A model generated the notes under the pieces. The model worked only from the letters and a program-made list of their open reading frames with translations. It was not told where the DNA came from and searched no databases. From JAGPHI01 sp036641735 (lineage in GTDB: Bacteria > Bacillota > Clostridia > Oscillospirales > Ruminococcaceae): a DNA stretch of 64,000 nt. Position numbers and translations under genes: made by a program. The stretch is taken from contig JAVWEG010000001.1 of the NCBI GenBank assembly GCA_036641735.1, positions 1 through 64,000 of the forward strand. The letters run 5' to 3'. Shown in pieces: positions 1 to 8,254 of this stretch (position 1 is the stretch's first letter; every line of letters starts with the position of its first letter).

Positions 1-231
1 AAGTGACACATCACTTTTGTTGTGCGCAGCTAAAGCTGCGGATATGTTTTAATAACCGCACGGTGTACCCAAAATCGAAGATTTTGATGCCCGTATTACA
101 AGAAGCTTTTCACCTATAGGAGGCTTTATTTTGCAAGAGCCGATTTAAAAGCTTAAAATTTAAAATCAGGGTAGCATTTATAATGCTGCCCAGTTAGTGT
201 TTTAACGTTTAAAATTAAATCGGGGGACAAA
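1..231 (+). other. Leader region with hairpins; possible 3' end of an upstream gene
   Basis: No gene is assigned in this 231-base stretch. Frame 2 is open from the window edge to a TAA at 50-52 (about 16 codons), which could be the C-terminus of an upstream gene, but nothing is recognisable. Small inverted repeats are visible: AAGTGA/TCACTT (1-16), GCAGC/GCTGC (27-40) and AAAATC/GATTTT around 72-87. A strong hairpin lies at 169-191 (GGGTAGCATT/AATGCTGCCC, 3-nt loop) just before the MFS gene. A 5-codon TTG-started frame with a good SD (ataggagg) sits near 117-149. I do not recognise a known riboswitch or T-box here. Confidence 0.3.
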
Positions 232-1386
232 ATGAAAAAATATAAAAACAGCATAATTATTATGCTTGTTATCAGTTTTTTGCAAGGGCTTGTGTTTTAT
301 TCGCCTGTTGCAGCTTTATATCGCATCGAGGCGGGAATTACGCTTACTCAAATGGGTATTATAGACGCTATATCGCTTATATTCAGCATAGGATTAGAGC
401 TTCCGCTCGGGCTTGTTACTGCAAAGCTCGGCTACAAAAGGATGCTTGTTTTATGCAATATAATTTTTTTTGCGGCAAAGCTTGTGTTTTGGAAAGCAAA
501 TAGCATCGGCGGATTTTTTGCAGAGAGAATACTAATGTCTTTTGTTTTGGCAGGGCTATCGGGCTGTGATACTGCATATTTATATTTGTGTGCAGGCAGT
601 GAGCGCTCACATAAAATACTTAGCATATGGGAAGCGGCGGCAATGTGCGGTATGCTGTGTGCAGGGTTTGCGCATAGCATTTTTATAGGCGAAAATTATC
701 GCTTGGCAGGGCTTTTAACGGCGATAGCATACGGCATTGCAATGATGCTTACTTTATTGCTAAAGCCTATGCAGATGAAGCACGAGGATACAGTGTCTAT
801 CCCTTTACAGCTTGCGGCATTAATAGCGCATTATAAGGCAAATCCGCGGTTTTCGTTCTATCTTATTTCGTCGGCTATTTTAATGACAGTAGAAAATACA
901 ATCGTGATATTTTTAAGCCAGCTACTATACAAGCGCTCGGGAATAAGCGTAGCATTTATGGGAGTACTGTCGGTGATAGTAAGTGTGGCAGGCTTAATCG
1001 GCGCTGTATCGGATAAAGCCGCGCATCGATTAGGCGCAAAGCGCTTTACAGGCGCGTTGTTTTTATTAGCATCTTTTTGCTCGGTAATGCTCGCTTTACG
1101 GCTGTCGGCAGTGCTTACAGTAGCGTTTATTATTGCCATAAGAATGGCAATGTCGTTATACAAGCCGTTTTATAATTATAAACAAAATGAAATGGCAGTG
1201 GGCGCATCGCGAGCCGTGCTTTTAAGCGGATTTTCAATGCAGCAAAGCATTACAATGGGATTAGTCAGTATGGGTATTAACGCGGTGGCAGACGTATCCT
1301 TATCAATGTCGCTTTTATGCTGCGGAGCTTTGTTGTTACTTGCTTATGCGCTCAACAAATTATCACAAAGGAAGGTACAATTATGA
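232..1386 (+). CDS. MFS-type transporter
   Basis: A 384-residue integral membrane protein with about 12 hydrophobic segments, the usual size of a major facilitator superfamily permease. After the second segment (residues about 62-78) it has a degenerate MFS motif A (GLVTAKLGYKR), and the two halves look alike in layout. The ATG is preceded by a GGGGGA Shine-Dalgarno 6 nt upstream. It is the first gene of a tight plus-strand run reaching 5335 and overlaps the next gene by 4 nt (ATGA), which suggests translational coupling. The substrate cannot be read from sequence; drug/proton antiport is possible. The MFS assignment rests on topology and motif A. Confidence 0.8.
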   Translation: MKKYKNSIIIMLVISFLQGLVFYSPVAALYRIEAGITLTQMGIIDAISLIFSIGLELPLGLVTAKLGYKRMLVLCNIIFFAAKLVFWKANSIGGFFAERILMSFVLAGLSGCDTAYLYLCAGSERSHKILSIWEAAAMCGMLCAGFAHSIFIGENYRLAGLLTAIAYGIAMMLTLLLKPMQMKHEDTVSIPLQLAALIAHYKANPRFSFYLISSAILMTVENTIVIFLSQLLYKRSGISVAFMGVLSVIVSVAGLIGAVSDKAAHRLGAKRFTGALFLLASFCSVMLALRLSAVLTVAFIIAIRMAMSLYKPFYNYKQNEMAVGASRAVLLSGFSMQQSITMGLVSMGINAVADVSLSMSLLCCGALLLLAYALNKLSQRKVQL

Positions 1387-1880
1387 TTATAAGTAAAAAA
1401 ACCTATTATGCAATGTGTGTAGTATCGGCGGCACTTAATATTTTACAAGCCGCTTTACAATGCTTTGGTATTGCGGCAGGATATTTTGGCACAGCGGCGG
1501 CAATGCTGTTTTGCGTGGCAATGCTATTTTTGGCAGGAGCAGACCGCGATAAAAATAAGACGTATATGTATACGGAAATGGGCGCAGTGGTACTGGGAAT
1601 ATTAAGTATGTGCAATGTGCCGATAATCGGTGCATTTGTGTGGCCAAGTTTTGCGTATGCGTACTTTAAGCTTGATAGCAAGGAGATAAAAAAACTAGCT
1701 TCAATAGTAATAGTTTGCGGTGTGGGCGGCGGCATATTATCGCTTTTTGCAAGGCAGCTTGGCATAATATGGCAGATAATTTCAGTAATAATATTTATAA
1801 GCCAATTAATTTTTGCATATAGTTTATTTAAAACAGAAGCAACATTACAGGAAAATGGGGATACTAATATTGAAAAATAA
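1383..1880 (+). CDS. Small integral membrane protein, unknown function
   Basis: A 165-residue protein with four to five hydrophobic helices and short charged loops (DRDKNK near residue 60, a basic tail). I chose the ATG at 1383 because AAGGAAGG lies at the right distance. The frame is open upstream (to 1317), but that part lies inside the MFS gene. It overlaps the MFS stop by 4 nt and the following lipoprotein start by about 11 nt, so all three are probably translated together. I do not recognise a family. A partner role for the MFS transporter is only a guess from the overlap. Confidence 0.65.
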   Translation: MIISKKTYYAMCVVSAALNILQAALQCFGIAAGYFGTAAAMLFCVAMLFLAGADRDKNKTYMYTEMGAVVLGILSMCNVPIIGAFVWPSFAYAYFKLDSKEIKKLASIVIVCGVGGGILSLFARQLGIIWQIISVIIFISQLIFAYSLFKTEATLQENGDTNIEK

Positions 1881-3117
1881 AAAAATCATTGCTTTTGTTT
1901 TGGCGCTTTGCCTATTAAGCTCTTGCGGCAAAGTGCCAAGCGCCTCACAAGCAAACAGTGTAAAGCAAGATTTCACATCGGCACCGCCTGCAAATTCAAG
2001 CTCTGAAGCACCGATTGTAAACGGAGACGGATATAAGGCGATATGGTTTAGCTATCTTGAATGGCAAAATCTTGATATGACAAGCGCTCTAAGCTGCACA
2101 CAGGGTATAACGGCGGCGCTCGACAATTGCAAAAAAATGGGGCTGAATAGGATAATCGTGCAGGTGCGCCCGTTTGGAGATGCAATGTATAAAAGCAAAA
2201 TATTTCCGCAAAGCCATCTTATTACAGGCACGCAGGGGCAAGAAGCGGAATACGATCCATTCGAGATTTTCATAGAGCAGGCGCACGCGCGCGGCATTGC
2301 AATAGAGGGGTGGATAAATCCGTATCGCATTAAGCTTACGGCAGAGCTTCCGCAAACGCTTAGCAGTACAAATCCGGCGGTGCTGTATCCTGAAATAGTA
2401 AAAGAGGCAGCAGGCGGTATGTATTATAGCCCGTCAAGCGAAAAAGCACGCGAGCTTATTATCAGCGGAGTAGAGGAGCTGGTGCAAAATTATAATATAG
2501 ACGGTGTGCAGTACGACGATTATTTTTATCCTGTTACAGATGCCGAGTTTGATGCTATTGAATATGCACAGCAGGGCAATGGCAAGGAGCTGAGTGAATG
2601 GCGCAGAGATAATGTAAATATACTCGTGAAGGATACGTATGCGGCAATAAAAGCGATAAAGCCGAATGTGGTGTTTGGCATAAGCCCACAGGGCAATAAT
2701 GAAAACAACTACACACAGCAATATTCCGATGTAAAGCTGTGGCTTGAAACAAAGGGATATGTGGATTATATAATGCCGCAGATATATTGGGGATACGGAT
2801 ATCTCACAAAGTCGGGGCGCACCGATTATCAATTTGAAAAGCTGTGCCGAGACTTTGCCTCTTATCCGCGAAGCGGCAGTGTAAAGCTGTATATAGGGCT
2901 TGGCGCATACAGAGTGGGCGCAGGGGACGGCGGTGCGCAGGAGCAAACGGAATGGCAAAGCGGACACAATCTTGCAGATATGGTAAACACCTTAAATACC
3001 ATAAATTCAATAAGCGGATATTCGCTTTATCGATACGATAATCTGTTTAACAATGCGGATTACCAAAAGCTTGCAAGCGAGGAAGTAAATGCACTTTCCG
3101 CTATTAATATTGCCTAA
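1870..3117 (+). CDS. GHL10 (DUF187)-family glycoside-hydrolase-like lipoprotein
   Basis: A lipoprotein of about 415 residues with a basic N-terminus, hydrophobic stretch and lipobox LSSC (Cys19), then a low-complexity Ser/Ala linker. The domain matches the glycosyl-hydrolase-like 10 (DUF187) family: it opens with KAIWFSYLEW, and contains VQVRPFGDAMY, EGWINPYR, DGVQYDDYFYP and MPQIYWG, typical of this TIM-barrel family. These proteins are surface-anchored and thought to act on cell-wall or glycan bonds, but the substrate here is unknown. Start: the TTG at 1870 gives a clean signal peptide, with a GGGG-type SD 9 nt upstream; an in-frame ATG at 1855 adds five residues. The start overlaps the previous gene. 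Confidence 0.8.
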   Translation: MKNKKIIAFVLALCLLSSCGKVPSASQANSVKQDFTSAPPANSSSEAPIVNGDGYKAIWFSYLEWQNLDMTSALSCTQGITAALDNCKKMGLNRIIVQVRPFGDAMYKSKIFPQSHLITGTQGQEAEYDPFEIFIEQAHARGIAIEGWINPYRIKLTAELPQTLSSTNPAVLYPEIVKEAAGGMYYSPSSEKARELIISGVEELVQNYNIDGVQYDDYFYPVTDAEFDAIEYAQQGNGKELSEWRRDNVNILVKDTYAAIKAIKPNVVFGISPQGNNENNYTQQYSDVKLWLETKGYVDYIMPQIYWGYGYLTKSGRTDYQFEKLCRDFASYPRSGSVKLYIGLGAYRVGAGDGGAQEQTEWQSGHNLADMVNTLNTINSISGYSLYRYDNLFNNADYQKLASEEVNALSAINIA

Positions 3118-3133
3118 AGTGAAAGGAAATAAA

Positions 3134-3760
3134 ATGTATAAATTAAATAAAAAACGGACAATTTCAATAATATTAGCAATAATATTAGCAATGGGGCTTA
3201 CAGCTTGTAATGATAAGCCCGATGCAAGCGCTACATCTGCAAACGAAAAAAACGAAGATGTGATAGAAACAACTAAGGGCGGAGATATCGCGCTTGGTAC
3301 AGGGCTTGCCGCGCCCGAAACAGCAGGCACGATGACCACTCTAATAGAAAACGATAAGATGACAGGCTCGTATTTGCTTATAAATTACCGCACTACAGAT
3401 TATTTTACTACAACAGGTAGCCTTACATTAAACGTTAATGCATCGTTGTTTGCATTAAAAGACGAGACCTATCAGCCAAAGGAAACGCAGTATCAAGAGG
3501 CTTCCGTAGCGCTGTGGAAAAAGGGCGAAGGCGAAGCGGAATTTATTAAAACAGCATATTTTAAAGCGGACGGCACCACGTATACAGCATCATTCACGGA
3601 TTTAGATCCGACGGCGCAATATCGTGTGGCATTTACCTATAGTGATGTAGTGAAATACAGAATGACAGGTACGTTTAGCTTGTCGGGAGTAAGCTCGGCA
3701 GGAGAAGAGCAAAAGGATAATGCCGCGAGCAAAGCGGCTTCAGCTAAAGGGAAAAAGTAG
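3134..3760 (+). CDS. Putative lipoprotein, unknown function
   Basis: A 208-residue secreted protein: basic N-terminus, hydrophobic core and lipobox LTAC with Cys25, then an acidic/Asn-rich linker. The globular part (residues about 60-190) is rich in Thr and beta-type patterns, and one segment resembles a fibronectin-like strand order, but no family is recognised. The C-terminal 20 residues are low-complexity Ala/Ser/Lys. Start at 3134 was chosen because AAAGGAAA precedes it and it begins the signal peptide; the open frame upstream lies in the preceding gene. It sits 16 nt after the GHL10 lipoprotein and 20 nt before ddh, so it is probably in the same transcript. Confidence 0.65.
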   Translation: MYKLNKKRTISIILAIILAMGLTACNDKPDASATSANEKNEDVIETTKGGDIALGTGLAAPETAGTMTTLIENDKMTGSYLLINYRTTDYFTTTGSLTLNVNASLFALKDETYQPKETQYQEASVALWKKGEGEAEFIKTAYFKADGTTYTASFTDLDPTAQYRVAFTYSDVVKYRMTGTFSLSGVSSAGEEQKDNAASKAASAKGKK

Positions 3761-3780
3761 ATTTAATGGGGAGTAAATGT

Positions 3781-4758
3781 ATGGGGAAAGTATACAAAGT
3801 AGGTATAGTAGGCTATGGCAATCTTGGCAAAGGGGCGCAAATGGCAATAAATGCCGCGAGCGATATGAGCCTTGAATGTATTTTTACGCGCAGACCGAAT
3901 GATGTAAATGTAAATGGTGTGCAGGTGCTGCCTGTAAGCGCCGCCGCCGATATGAAGGATAAGCTTGATGCTGTGCTTTTGTGCGGTGGCTCTGCCACGG
4001 ATTTATGTGAGCAAGGGCCGTATTTTGCTCAATATTTTAACACAGTGGATACTTTTGATACACACGCGAAAATTCCGGAATACTTTGCCTCTATGCAGGC
4101 GGCGGCAAAAGCAGCGGGGCATATGTCTCTTATTTCGATAGGGTGGGATCCGGGGCTATTTAGCTTGCAGCGTTTAATGGGCGAAGCTATTTTACCAAGC
4201 GGTAACAGCTATACGTTTTGGGGGCCGGGTGTAAGCCAGGGACATTCCGATGCTGTACGTCGCATAGATGGAGTAGCTAATGCCAAGCAATATACTATGC
4301 CAATAGAAAAGGCAATTGCCGATGTAAAAAACGGCGAAAATCCTGTATTGTCACAAAGGCAGCGCCACACAAGATTATGCTATGTGGTAGCAAAAGAGGG
4401 CGCAGATAAAGATAAAATAGAAGCCGAAATAAAGACAATGCCAAATTATTTTGCCGATTACGACACCACAGTGCATTTTATAAGCAAAGAGGAATTTGCC
4501 GAAAAGCACAGCGGTATGGCGCACGGCGGATTTGCGCTGCGCAGCGGCTCTACAAGTGACGGAGCGAAGCATATTATAAGCTACGAAGTAAAGCTTGGCT
4601 CTAATCCGTCATTTACTTCAAGCGTGCTTACGGCATACGCGCGCGCGTGTATACGTATGGCGGAAAGCGGCGCTACGGGAGCAGGCAGCATTTTAGATGT
4701 GCCGCCCTGCCTTATAAGTGAGATGAGCGCAGAGGAGCAAAGGCAAAGGCTGCTTTAA
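3781..4758 (+). CDS. ddh: meso-diaminopimelate D-dehydrogenase
   Basis: A 325-residue cytoplasmic NADP-dependent enzyme that forms meso-diaminopimelate from tetrahydrodipicolinate, ammonia and NADPH in one step, bypassing the dapD/dapC/dapE branch of lysine and peptidoglycan precursor synthesis. The Rossmann motif GIVGYGNLGKG lies at residues about 7-17. The family signatures DTHAKI, SIGWDPGLFS, WGPGVSQGHSDAVRRI and the HGG stretch near residue 245 are all present, and the length matches known Ddh. The ATG at 3781 has GGGGAG 7 nt upstream; an earlier in-frame ATG at 3766 lacks an SD. It lies in the operon with the two lipoproteins and the HdeD-like protein. Confidence 0.95.
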   Translation: MGKVYKVGIVGYGNLGKGAQMAINAASDMSLECIFTRRPNDVNVNGVQVLPVSAAADMKDKLDAVLLCGGSATDLCEQGPYFAQYFNTVDTFDTHAKIPEYFASMQAAAKAAGHMSLISIGWDPGLFSLQRLMGEAILPSGNSYTFWGPGVSQGHSDAVRRIDGVANAKQYTMPIEKAIADVKNGENPVLSQRQRHTRLCYVVAKEGADKDKIEAEIKTMPNYFADYDTTVHFISKEEFAEKHSGMAHGGFALRSGSTSDGAKHIISYEVKLGSNPSFTSSVLTAYARACIRMAESGATGAGSILDVPPCLISEMSAEEQRQRLL

Positions 4759-4777
4759 AATAAACGAGGTGAAGAAA

Positions 4778-5335
4778 TTGGAGCTATTTAAGCGCTGGAA
4801 ATGGGCACTTATAGCGGCGGCATCAATACTGATAGCAGTAGGGCTGATAGCTATAATTGTGCCGAGTACAGTGATGCATATTTTACCGATTTTTCTTGGC
4901 ATTACATTACTTATTGTCGGGATTTTTGAGATTGCATACAGCATTGGAATAAAAGAATATACGTCGATAGGGCCGTTTAAGCTGATACAAGGCGGTGTGA
5001 GCATAGCGGTAGGATTGGTATTTATAATAAAGCAAAGCGTGTCGCTCGCGTTTCTCGGCATAGTATTAGGGCTTTGGGCATTGATATCAGCAGGGCTGAA
5101 ATTTGCTCTGGCGTTGCGGCAGCACAAGGCTCAGTGTCCGTATATTGGCATTGTGGTAGATGCTGTTTTACGCGCGTGCGTGGGGCTATTTATGATGTTC
5201 AATCCGTTTGGCAGCTTGGCTGCGTGGACATTGCTTGCAGGTATTTTGTTTGTATCGGCAGGATTAGGGCTTTTGGTGTGGACAATATACATAAGCCGTC
5301 ATATAAGAGCGTTTAATTTTTTCGATATTAAATGA
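4778..5335 (+). CDS. HdeD-like (DUF308) membrane protein
   Basis: A 185-residue protein made almost wholly of six hydrophobic helices in repeated pairs with short basic turns, typical of the HdeD/DUF308 family (acid-resistance and envelope-stress membrane proteins in enteric bacteria; role in Clostridia unknown). I place the start at TTG 4778, six bases after the GAGGTG SD. The in-frame GTG at 4769 is itself part of that SD and so is unlikely to be the start. It lies 19 nt after ddh and closes the operon; no clear terminator is visible before the next promoter. Confidence 0.75.
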   Translation: MELFKRWKWALIAAASILIAVGLIAIIVPSTVMHILPIFLGITLLIVGIFEIAYSIGIKEYTSIGPFKLIQGGVSIAVGLVFIIKQSVSLAFLGIVLGLWALISAGLKFALALRQHKAQCPYIGIVVDAVLRACVGLFMMFNPFGSLAAWTLLAGILFVSAGLGLLVWTIYISRHIRAFNFFDIK

Positions 5336-5341
5336 TTTTTC

Positions 5342-5370
5342 TTTACAAACCTATATTTTTCTGTTATTAT
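5342..5370 (+). promoter_or_regulatory. Sigma-A promoter for the CNNM/HlyC gene
   Basis: TTTACA at 5342-5347 and TATTAT at 5365-5370, separated by 17 bp. It lies about 38 bases ahead of the start at 5408 and just after the HdeD-like gene, so the CNNM-family gene can be expressed independently of the ddh operon. Confidence 0.65.
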
Positions 5371-5407
5371 ATAAACTAATATTTTAAAGAAAGCTGAGTT
5401 GATTTTT

Positions 5408-6670
5408 TTGGATACCCCTGGACCCGCTATATATTTGTCACTGATTTTACTGCTTGTTTTTTCTGCATTTTTTTCCGCAAGTGAGACGGCGATTTCATCT
5501 GTAAATAAAATCCGCCTTAAAAAACGTGCGGAGGACGGTGACAAAAAGGCATTGCAGGCGCTGGATAATGCTACAGATTACGACAAAACCTTGTCGGCAA
5601 TACTAATAGGCAACAACGTAGTTAATCTAACAGCATCATCTATTGCCACGGTAATAGCTACATCTATTTTGGGAGAGAGCGGAGCTGCTATATCCACCGT
5701 AATTATTACGGTGCTTGTATTGATATTTGGTGAAATATTGCCAAAAAGCTTTGCCAAAGACAATGCTGAAAAGGTGGCAGTAGCTACATCACGTCCATTA
5801 TCGCTGATAAAGCTTGTGCTTACACCATTAGTATGGGTTTTCGTAGTGATAAAGCGCGTTTTCACAGGACGTAAAGGCACAGAGCTAAATGTGCAGCCGT
5901 CCGTTACAGAGGACGAGCTGAAAACTATTATCGATACAGTAGAGGAAGAGGGCGTCCTCGACAGCCAAGAGACGGAGATAATTCAGTCTGCTATAGATTT
6001 TAACAATATCACGGTGCAGGAGATATTAGTGCCGCGCGTAGATATGTGCGCGGTAGAAGCTCACGCAGATTTGGCAGAGGTAATAAATGCGTGCGTAGAT
6101 AACGGGTTTTCACGCGTGCCTGTATATGAGGGCAGCGTAGATAATATTATAGGGGTAATGTATGCAAAGGACGTGCTTGCGTGCCTTGCCAAAGGCGAAA
6201 AAAGAGAGCCTAAAGAGCTAATGCGCGAAGTATTGTTTGTATATCGCACACGTCGCATAAATGGCTTACTCGCTGAATTTAGGCGCAAAAAGCAACATAT
6301 GGCAATAGTTACCGACGATTACGGCGGCACACTCGGAGTAGTGACTATGGAGGACGTGCTGGAGGAATTAGTAGGCGAGATATGGGACGAAACGGATACG
6401 AGAGAAGCAATAGTAACAAGCCTCAAAGATGATAGGTATTCCGTACTTGGAGAAGCCGATATCGACGAAGTGTTTGATGAGATAAATTTTGAAGATAAAA
6501 ACTTTGATTGCCCTTGCACGAGCGTAGCAGGCTGGGTATTGGATACGCTAGAGCATATCCCGTGCGTAGGCGAGACATTTGACTACAAGGGGCTTACCAT
6601 AGAAGTGGAAGAAATGGACGACCAAAGAATTGAAAAAGTAATTATCACTAAAAAACCGGAATTAGTATAA
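5408..6670 (+). CDS. CNNM/HlyC-CorC family membrane protein (hemolysin-like)
   Basis: About 420 residues in the usual family order: N-terminal DUF21/CNNM transmembrane domain (residues 1-180, four helices, with the SASETAISS stretch), paired CBS domains (about 195-320, with EILVPRVDM and GTLGVVTMEDVLEELVGEIWDE), and a C-terminal CorC/HlyC domain (about 335-415, VAGWVLDTLEHIPCVGE). Homologues bind adenine nucleotides through the CBS pair and act in Mg2+ or Na+ transport; the name hemolysin is historical. The likely start is TTG 5408, 9 nt after a CTGAG SD; TTG 5399 is an alternative. It has its own promoter upstream and a strong terminator after the stop. Confidence 0.9.
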   Translation: MDTPGPAIYLSLILLLVFSAFFSASETAISSVNKIRLKKRAEDGDKKALQALDNATDYDKTLSAILIGNNVVNLTASSIATVIATSILGESGAAISTVIITVLVLIFGEILPKSFAKDNAEKVAVATSRPLSLIKLVLTPLVWVFVVIKRVFTGRKGTELNVQPSVTEDELKTIIDTVEEEGVLDSQETEIIQSAIDFNNITVQEILVPRVDMCAVEAHADLAEVINACVDNGFSRVPVYEGSVDNIIGVMYAKDVLACLAKGEKREPKELMREVLFVYRTRRINGLLAEFRRKKQHMAIVTDDYGGTLGVVTMEDVLEELVGEIWDETDTREAIVTSLKDDRYSVLGEADIDEVFDEINFEDKNFDCPCTSVAGWVLDTLEHIPCVGETFDYKGLTIEVEEMDDQRIEKVIITKKPELV

Positions 6671-6673
6671 AAC

Positions 6674-6720
6674 AAAAGCTTTTTGCAAAATGAATTTCAT
6701 TTTGCAAAAAGCTTTTTTAA
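6674..6720. terminator. Bidirectional rho-independent terminator
   Basis: A perfect 21-bp inverted repeat (6674-6694 and 6696-6716) with AAAAGC/GCTTTT ends, followed by a T run on the plus strand and preceded by an A run that serves the minus strand. It separates the convergent CNNM and polyphosphate-kinase genes. Confidence 0.9.
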
Positions 6721-6721
6721 T

Positions 6722-8185
6722 TTACAGCTCGTTTTCTATAGCGGCAATAAGTATTTTAAGTGCTTTTACCCGTGCATAGTGCTTGTCCACAGATTCTATT
6801 ATATGCCAGGGCGCGTTTACAGTACTGGTTTTTGTTAGCATTTCATTAACGGCTGTTTCATATTCAGCCCATTTTTCGCGGTTTCGCCAATCTTCATCGG
6901 TGATTTTCCACTGCTTTTCGGGAATGTTTTGCCGCTCGGTAAAACGCTCCAATTGTGTGGCATTGTCTATATGTACCCAAAACTTTACTACTATAGCGCC
7001 CCAATCGGTAAGCTCTTTTTCAAATTCATTTATTTCGCCATAAGCATTTTGCCAGTCGCTTTCACTGCAAAATCCTTCTATTCGCTCTACCATTACGCGC
7101 CCATACCACGAGCGGTCAAATATTGCAATATGTCCTGTTTTTGGCAAACGATTCCAAAAGCGCCATAGATAATGACGTGATTTTTCGTGCGGCTCGGGAG
7201 CTGCTATCGGCAGCACTTCATAGCCGCGTGCATCAAGCGCGCTTGTTACTCGCTTTATATTGCCGCCCTTGCCTGCGGCATCAAATCCCTCGTACACTAT
7301 TACTACAGGCTTTTTTAGCCGATATAAACGATTGTGCAGTGCGTGCAGCTTTTTCTGCGCAGCTTTAAGCTCTTTTTTATAATCCGTATCGGAAATAGTT
7401 TTGCTTAAATCTATATCGCATAAGCGAGGCATATCACAAAGCGGAAAAACGCTTGGTTTAAGACCTGAATGTGGCTTTGCATTAAGCGCTTCATCTATGC
7501 GGCGCGTTAAAAGCTCCATAGCCTTGCACTGTGCAGATGTGCGTTTGGTCGCATCTATAATATTCCACGGCGCGTATTTGGTGCTGGTAGCCTCTAAATA
7601 TTCGGCAAATATCTCATAACATTTTGCAAAATGTGAATTTTGCCATTTGTCATTGTCGCCTACGCGCCAAGAGGTGTCTTTATCGCTCAAAAGTGTTTGT
7701 ATACGCTGTGATTGCTCCGATTTATTAATGTCGAGAAATATTTTAATTAAAAGATATCCGCCGTCTACTAATTGTCTTTCAAAAATGCGGATACTTTCTA
7801 ATCGCTCGCGATATTCTTCATCGGAAAATTCGCCTCTTGCGCGCGACTTTACACATTCGTCCATCCAGCCTGAATCGAGAAACAAAAACTTACCGCCCTC
7901 GGGAATATTGCAAAAATGACGATGTAAAAACGGTTTGCGCTTGTCCTCTTCACTCGGAGCAGATACAGAGGATACTTTGTAAAATCGGCTGTCTATTTCT
8001 CCGATTAAGCGGCTTATCAGCTCGCCCTTGCCGGCAGCACCCCAGCCTTCTATCAGCACTATTACAGGCAAATTTTTATCTTTTATAAGCTGTTGCTGCG
8101 TGTATAATCGCTCGTTGCACGCCAAAATACGCGCCTTGAGCATTGCCTTGCTCTCGCTTTCGGATATTTCATCGCTTGTTTTCAT
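6722..8185 (-). CDS. pap: Two-domain PPK2 polyphosphate:AMP phosphotransferase
   Basis: A 487-residue cytoplasmic protein with two tandem PPK2 domains (about residues 15-230 and 265-487), the architecture of polyphosphate:AMP phosphotransferase, which makes ADP from AMP using polyphosphate. Each half has a Walker A motif: GWGAAGKGE near residue 47 and GFDAAGKGG near 295. The C-terminal half carries the canonical lid sequence DRSWYGR. The N-terminal half has DSGWM instead and lacks the Arg, so catalysis is probably in the C-terminal domain, as in characterised two-domain enzymes. The ATG has AAGGAGG 9 nt upstream. No promoter is seen in the 69-bp gap to the GGDEF gene. Confidence 0.9.
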   Translation of the reverse strand: MKTSDEISESESKAMLKARILACNERLYTQQQLIKDKNLPVIVLIEGWGAAGKGELISRLIGEIDSRFYKVSSVSAPSEEDKRKPFLHRHFCNIPEGGKFLFLDSGWMDECVKSRARGEFSDEEYRERLESIRIFERQLVDGGYLLIKIFLDINKSEQSQRIQTLLSDKDTSWRVGDNDKWQNSHFAKCYEIFAEYLEATSTKYAPWNIIDATKRTSAQCKAMELLTRRIDEALNAKPHSGLKPSVFPLCDMPRLCDIDLSKTISDTDYKKELKAAQKKLHALHNRLYRLKKPVVIVYEGFDAAGKGGNIKRVTSALDARGYEVLPIAAPEPHEKSRHYLWRFWNRLPKTGHIAIFDRSWYGRVMVERIEGFCSESDWQNAYGEINEFEKELTDWGAIVVKFWVHIDNATQLERFTERQNIPEKQWKITDEDWRNREKWAEYETAVNEMLTKTSTVNAPWHIIESVDKHYARVKALKILIAAIENEL

Positions 8186-8218
8186 TGTGTTCAGCCTCCT
8201 TTTGTTTATTAATAAAAT

Positions 8219-8247
8219 AAGCGCCCCTTATTTTAAGAGGCGCTTTA
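8219..8247 (-). terminator. Rho-independent terminator of the GGDEF gene
   Basis: An 11-bp stem (AAGCGCC...GGCGCTT, 8219-8245) with a short A/T loop. On the minus strand it is followed by a T-rich tract (TTATTTTATT). It ends the diguanylate cyclase transcript just ahead of the pap gene. Confidence 0.75.
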
Positions 8248-8254
8248 AAATACG

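Noticed and set aside
186..195. GCTGCCCAGT shared with the ssnA leader (near 32645)
   Set aside because: Only 10 bases, on opposite sides with respect to transcription; probably chance.
2434..2967. 177-codon minus-strand frame inside the GHL10 gene
   Set aside because: No SD, no family features, and it is fully contained in a well-supported gene.
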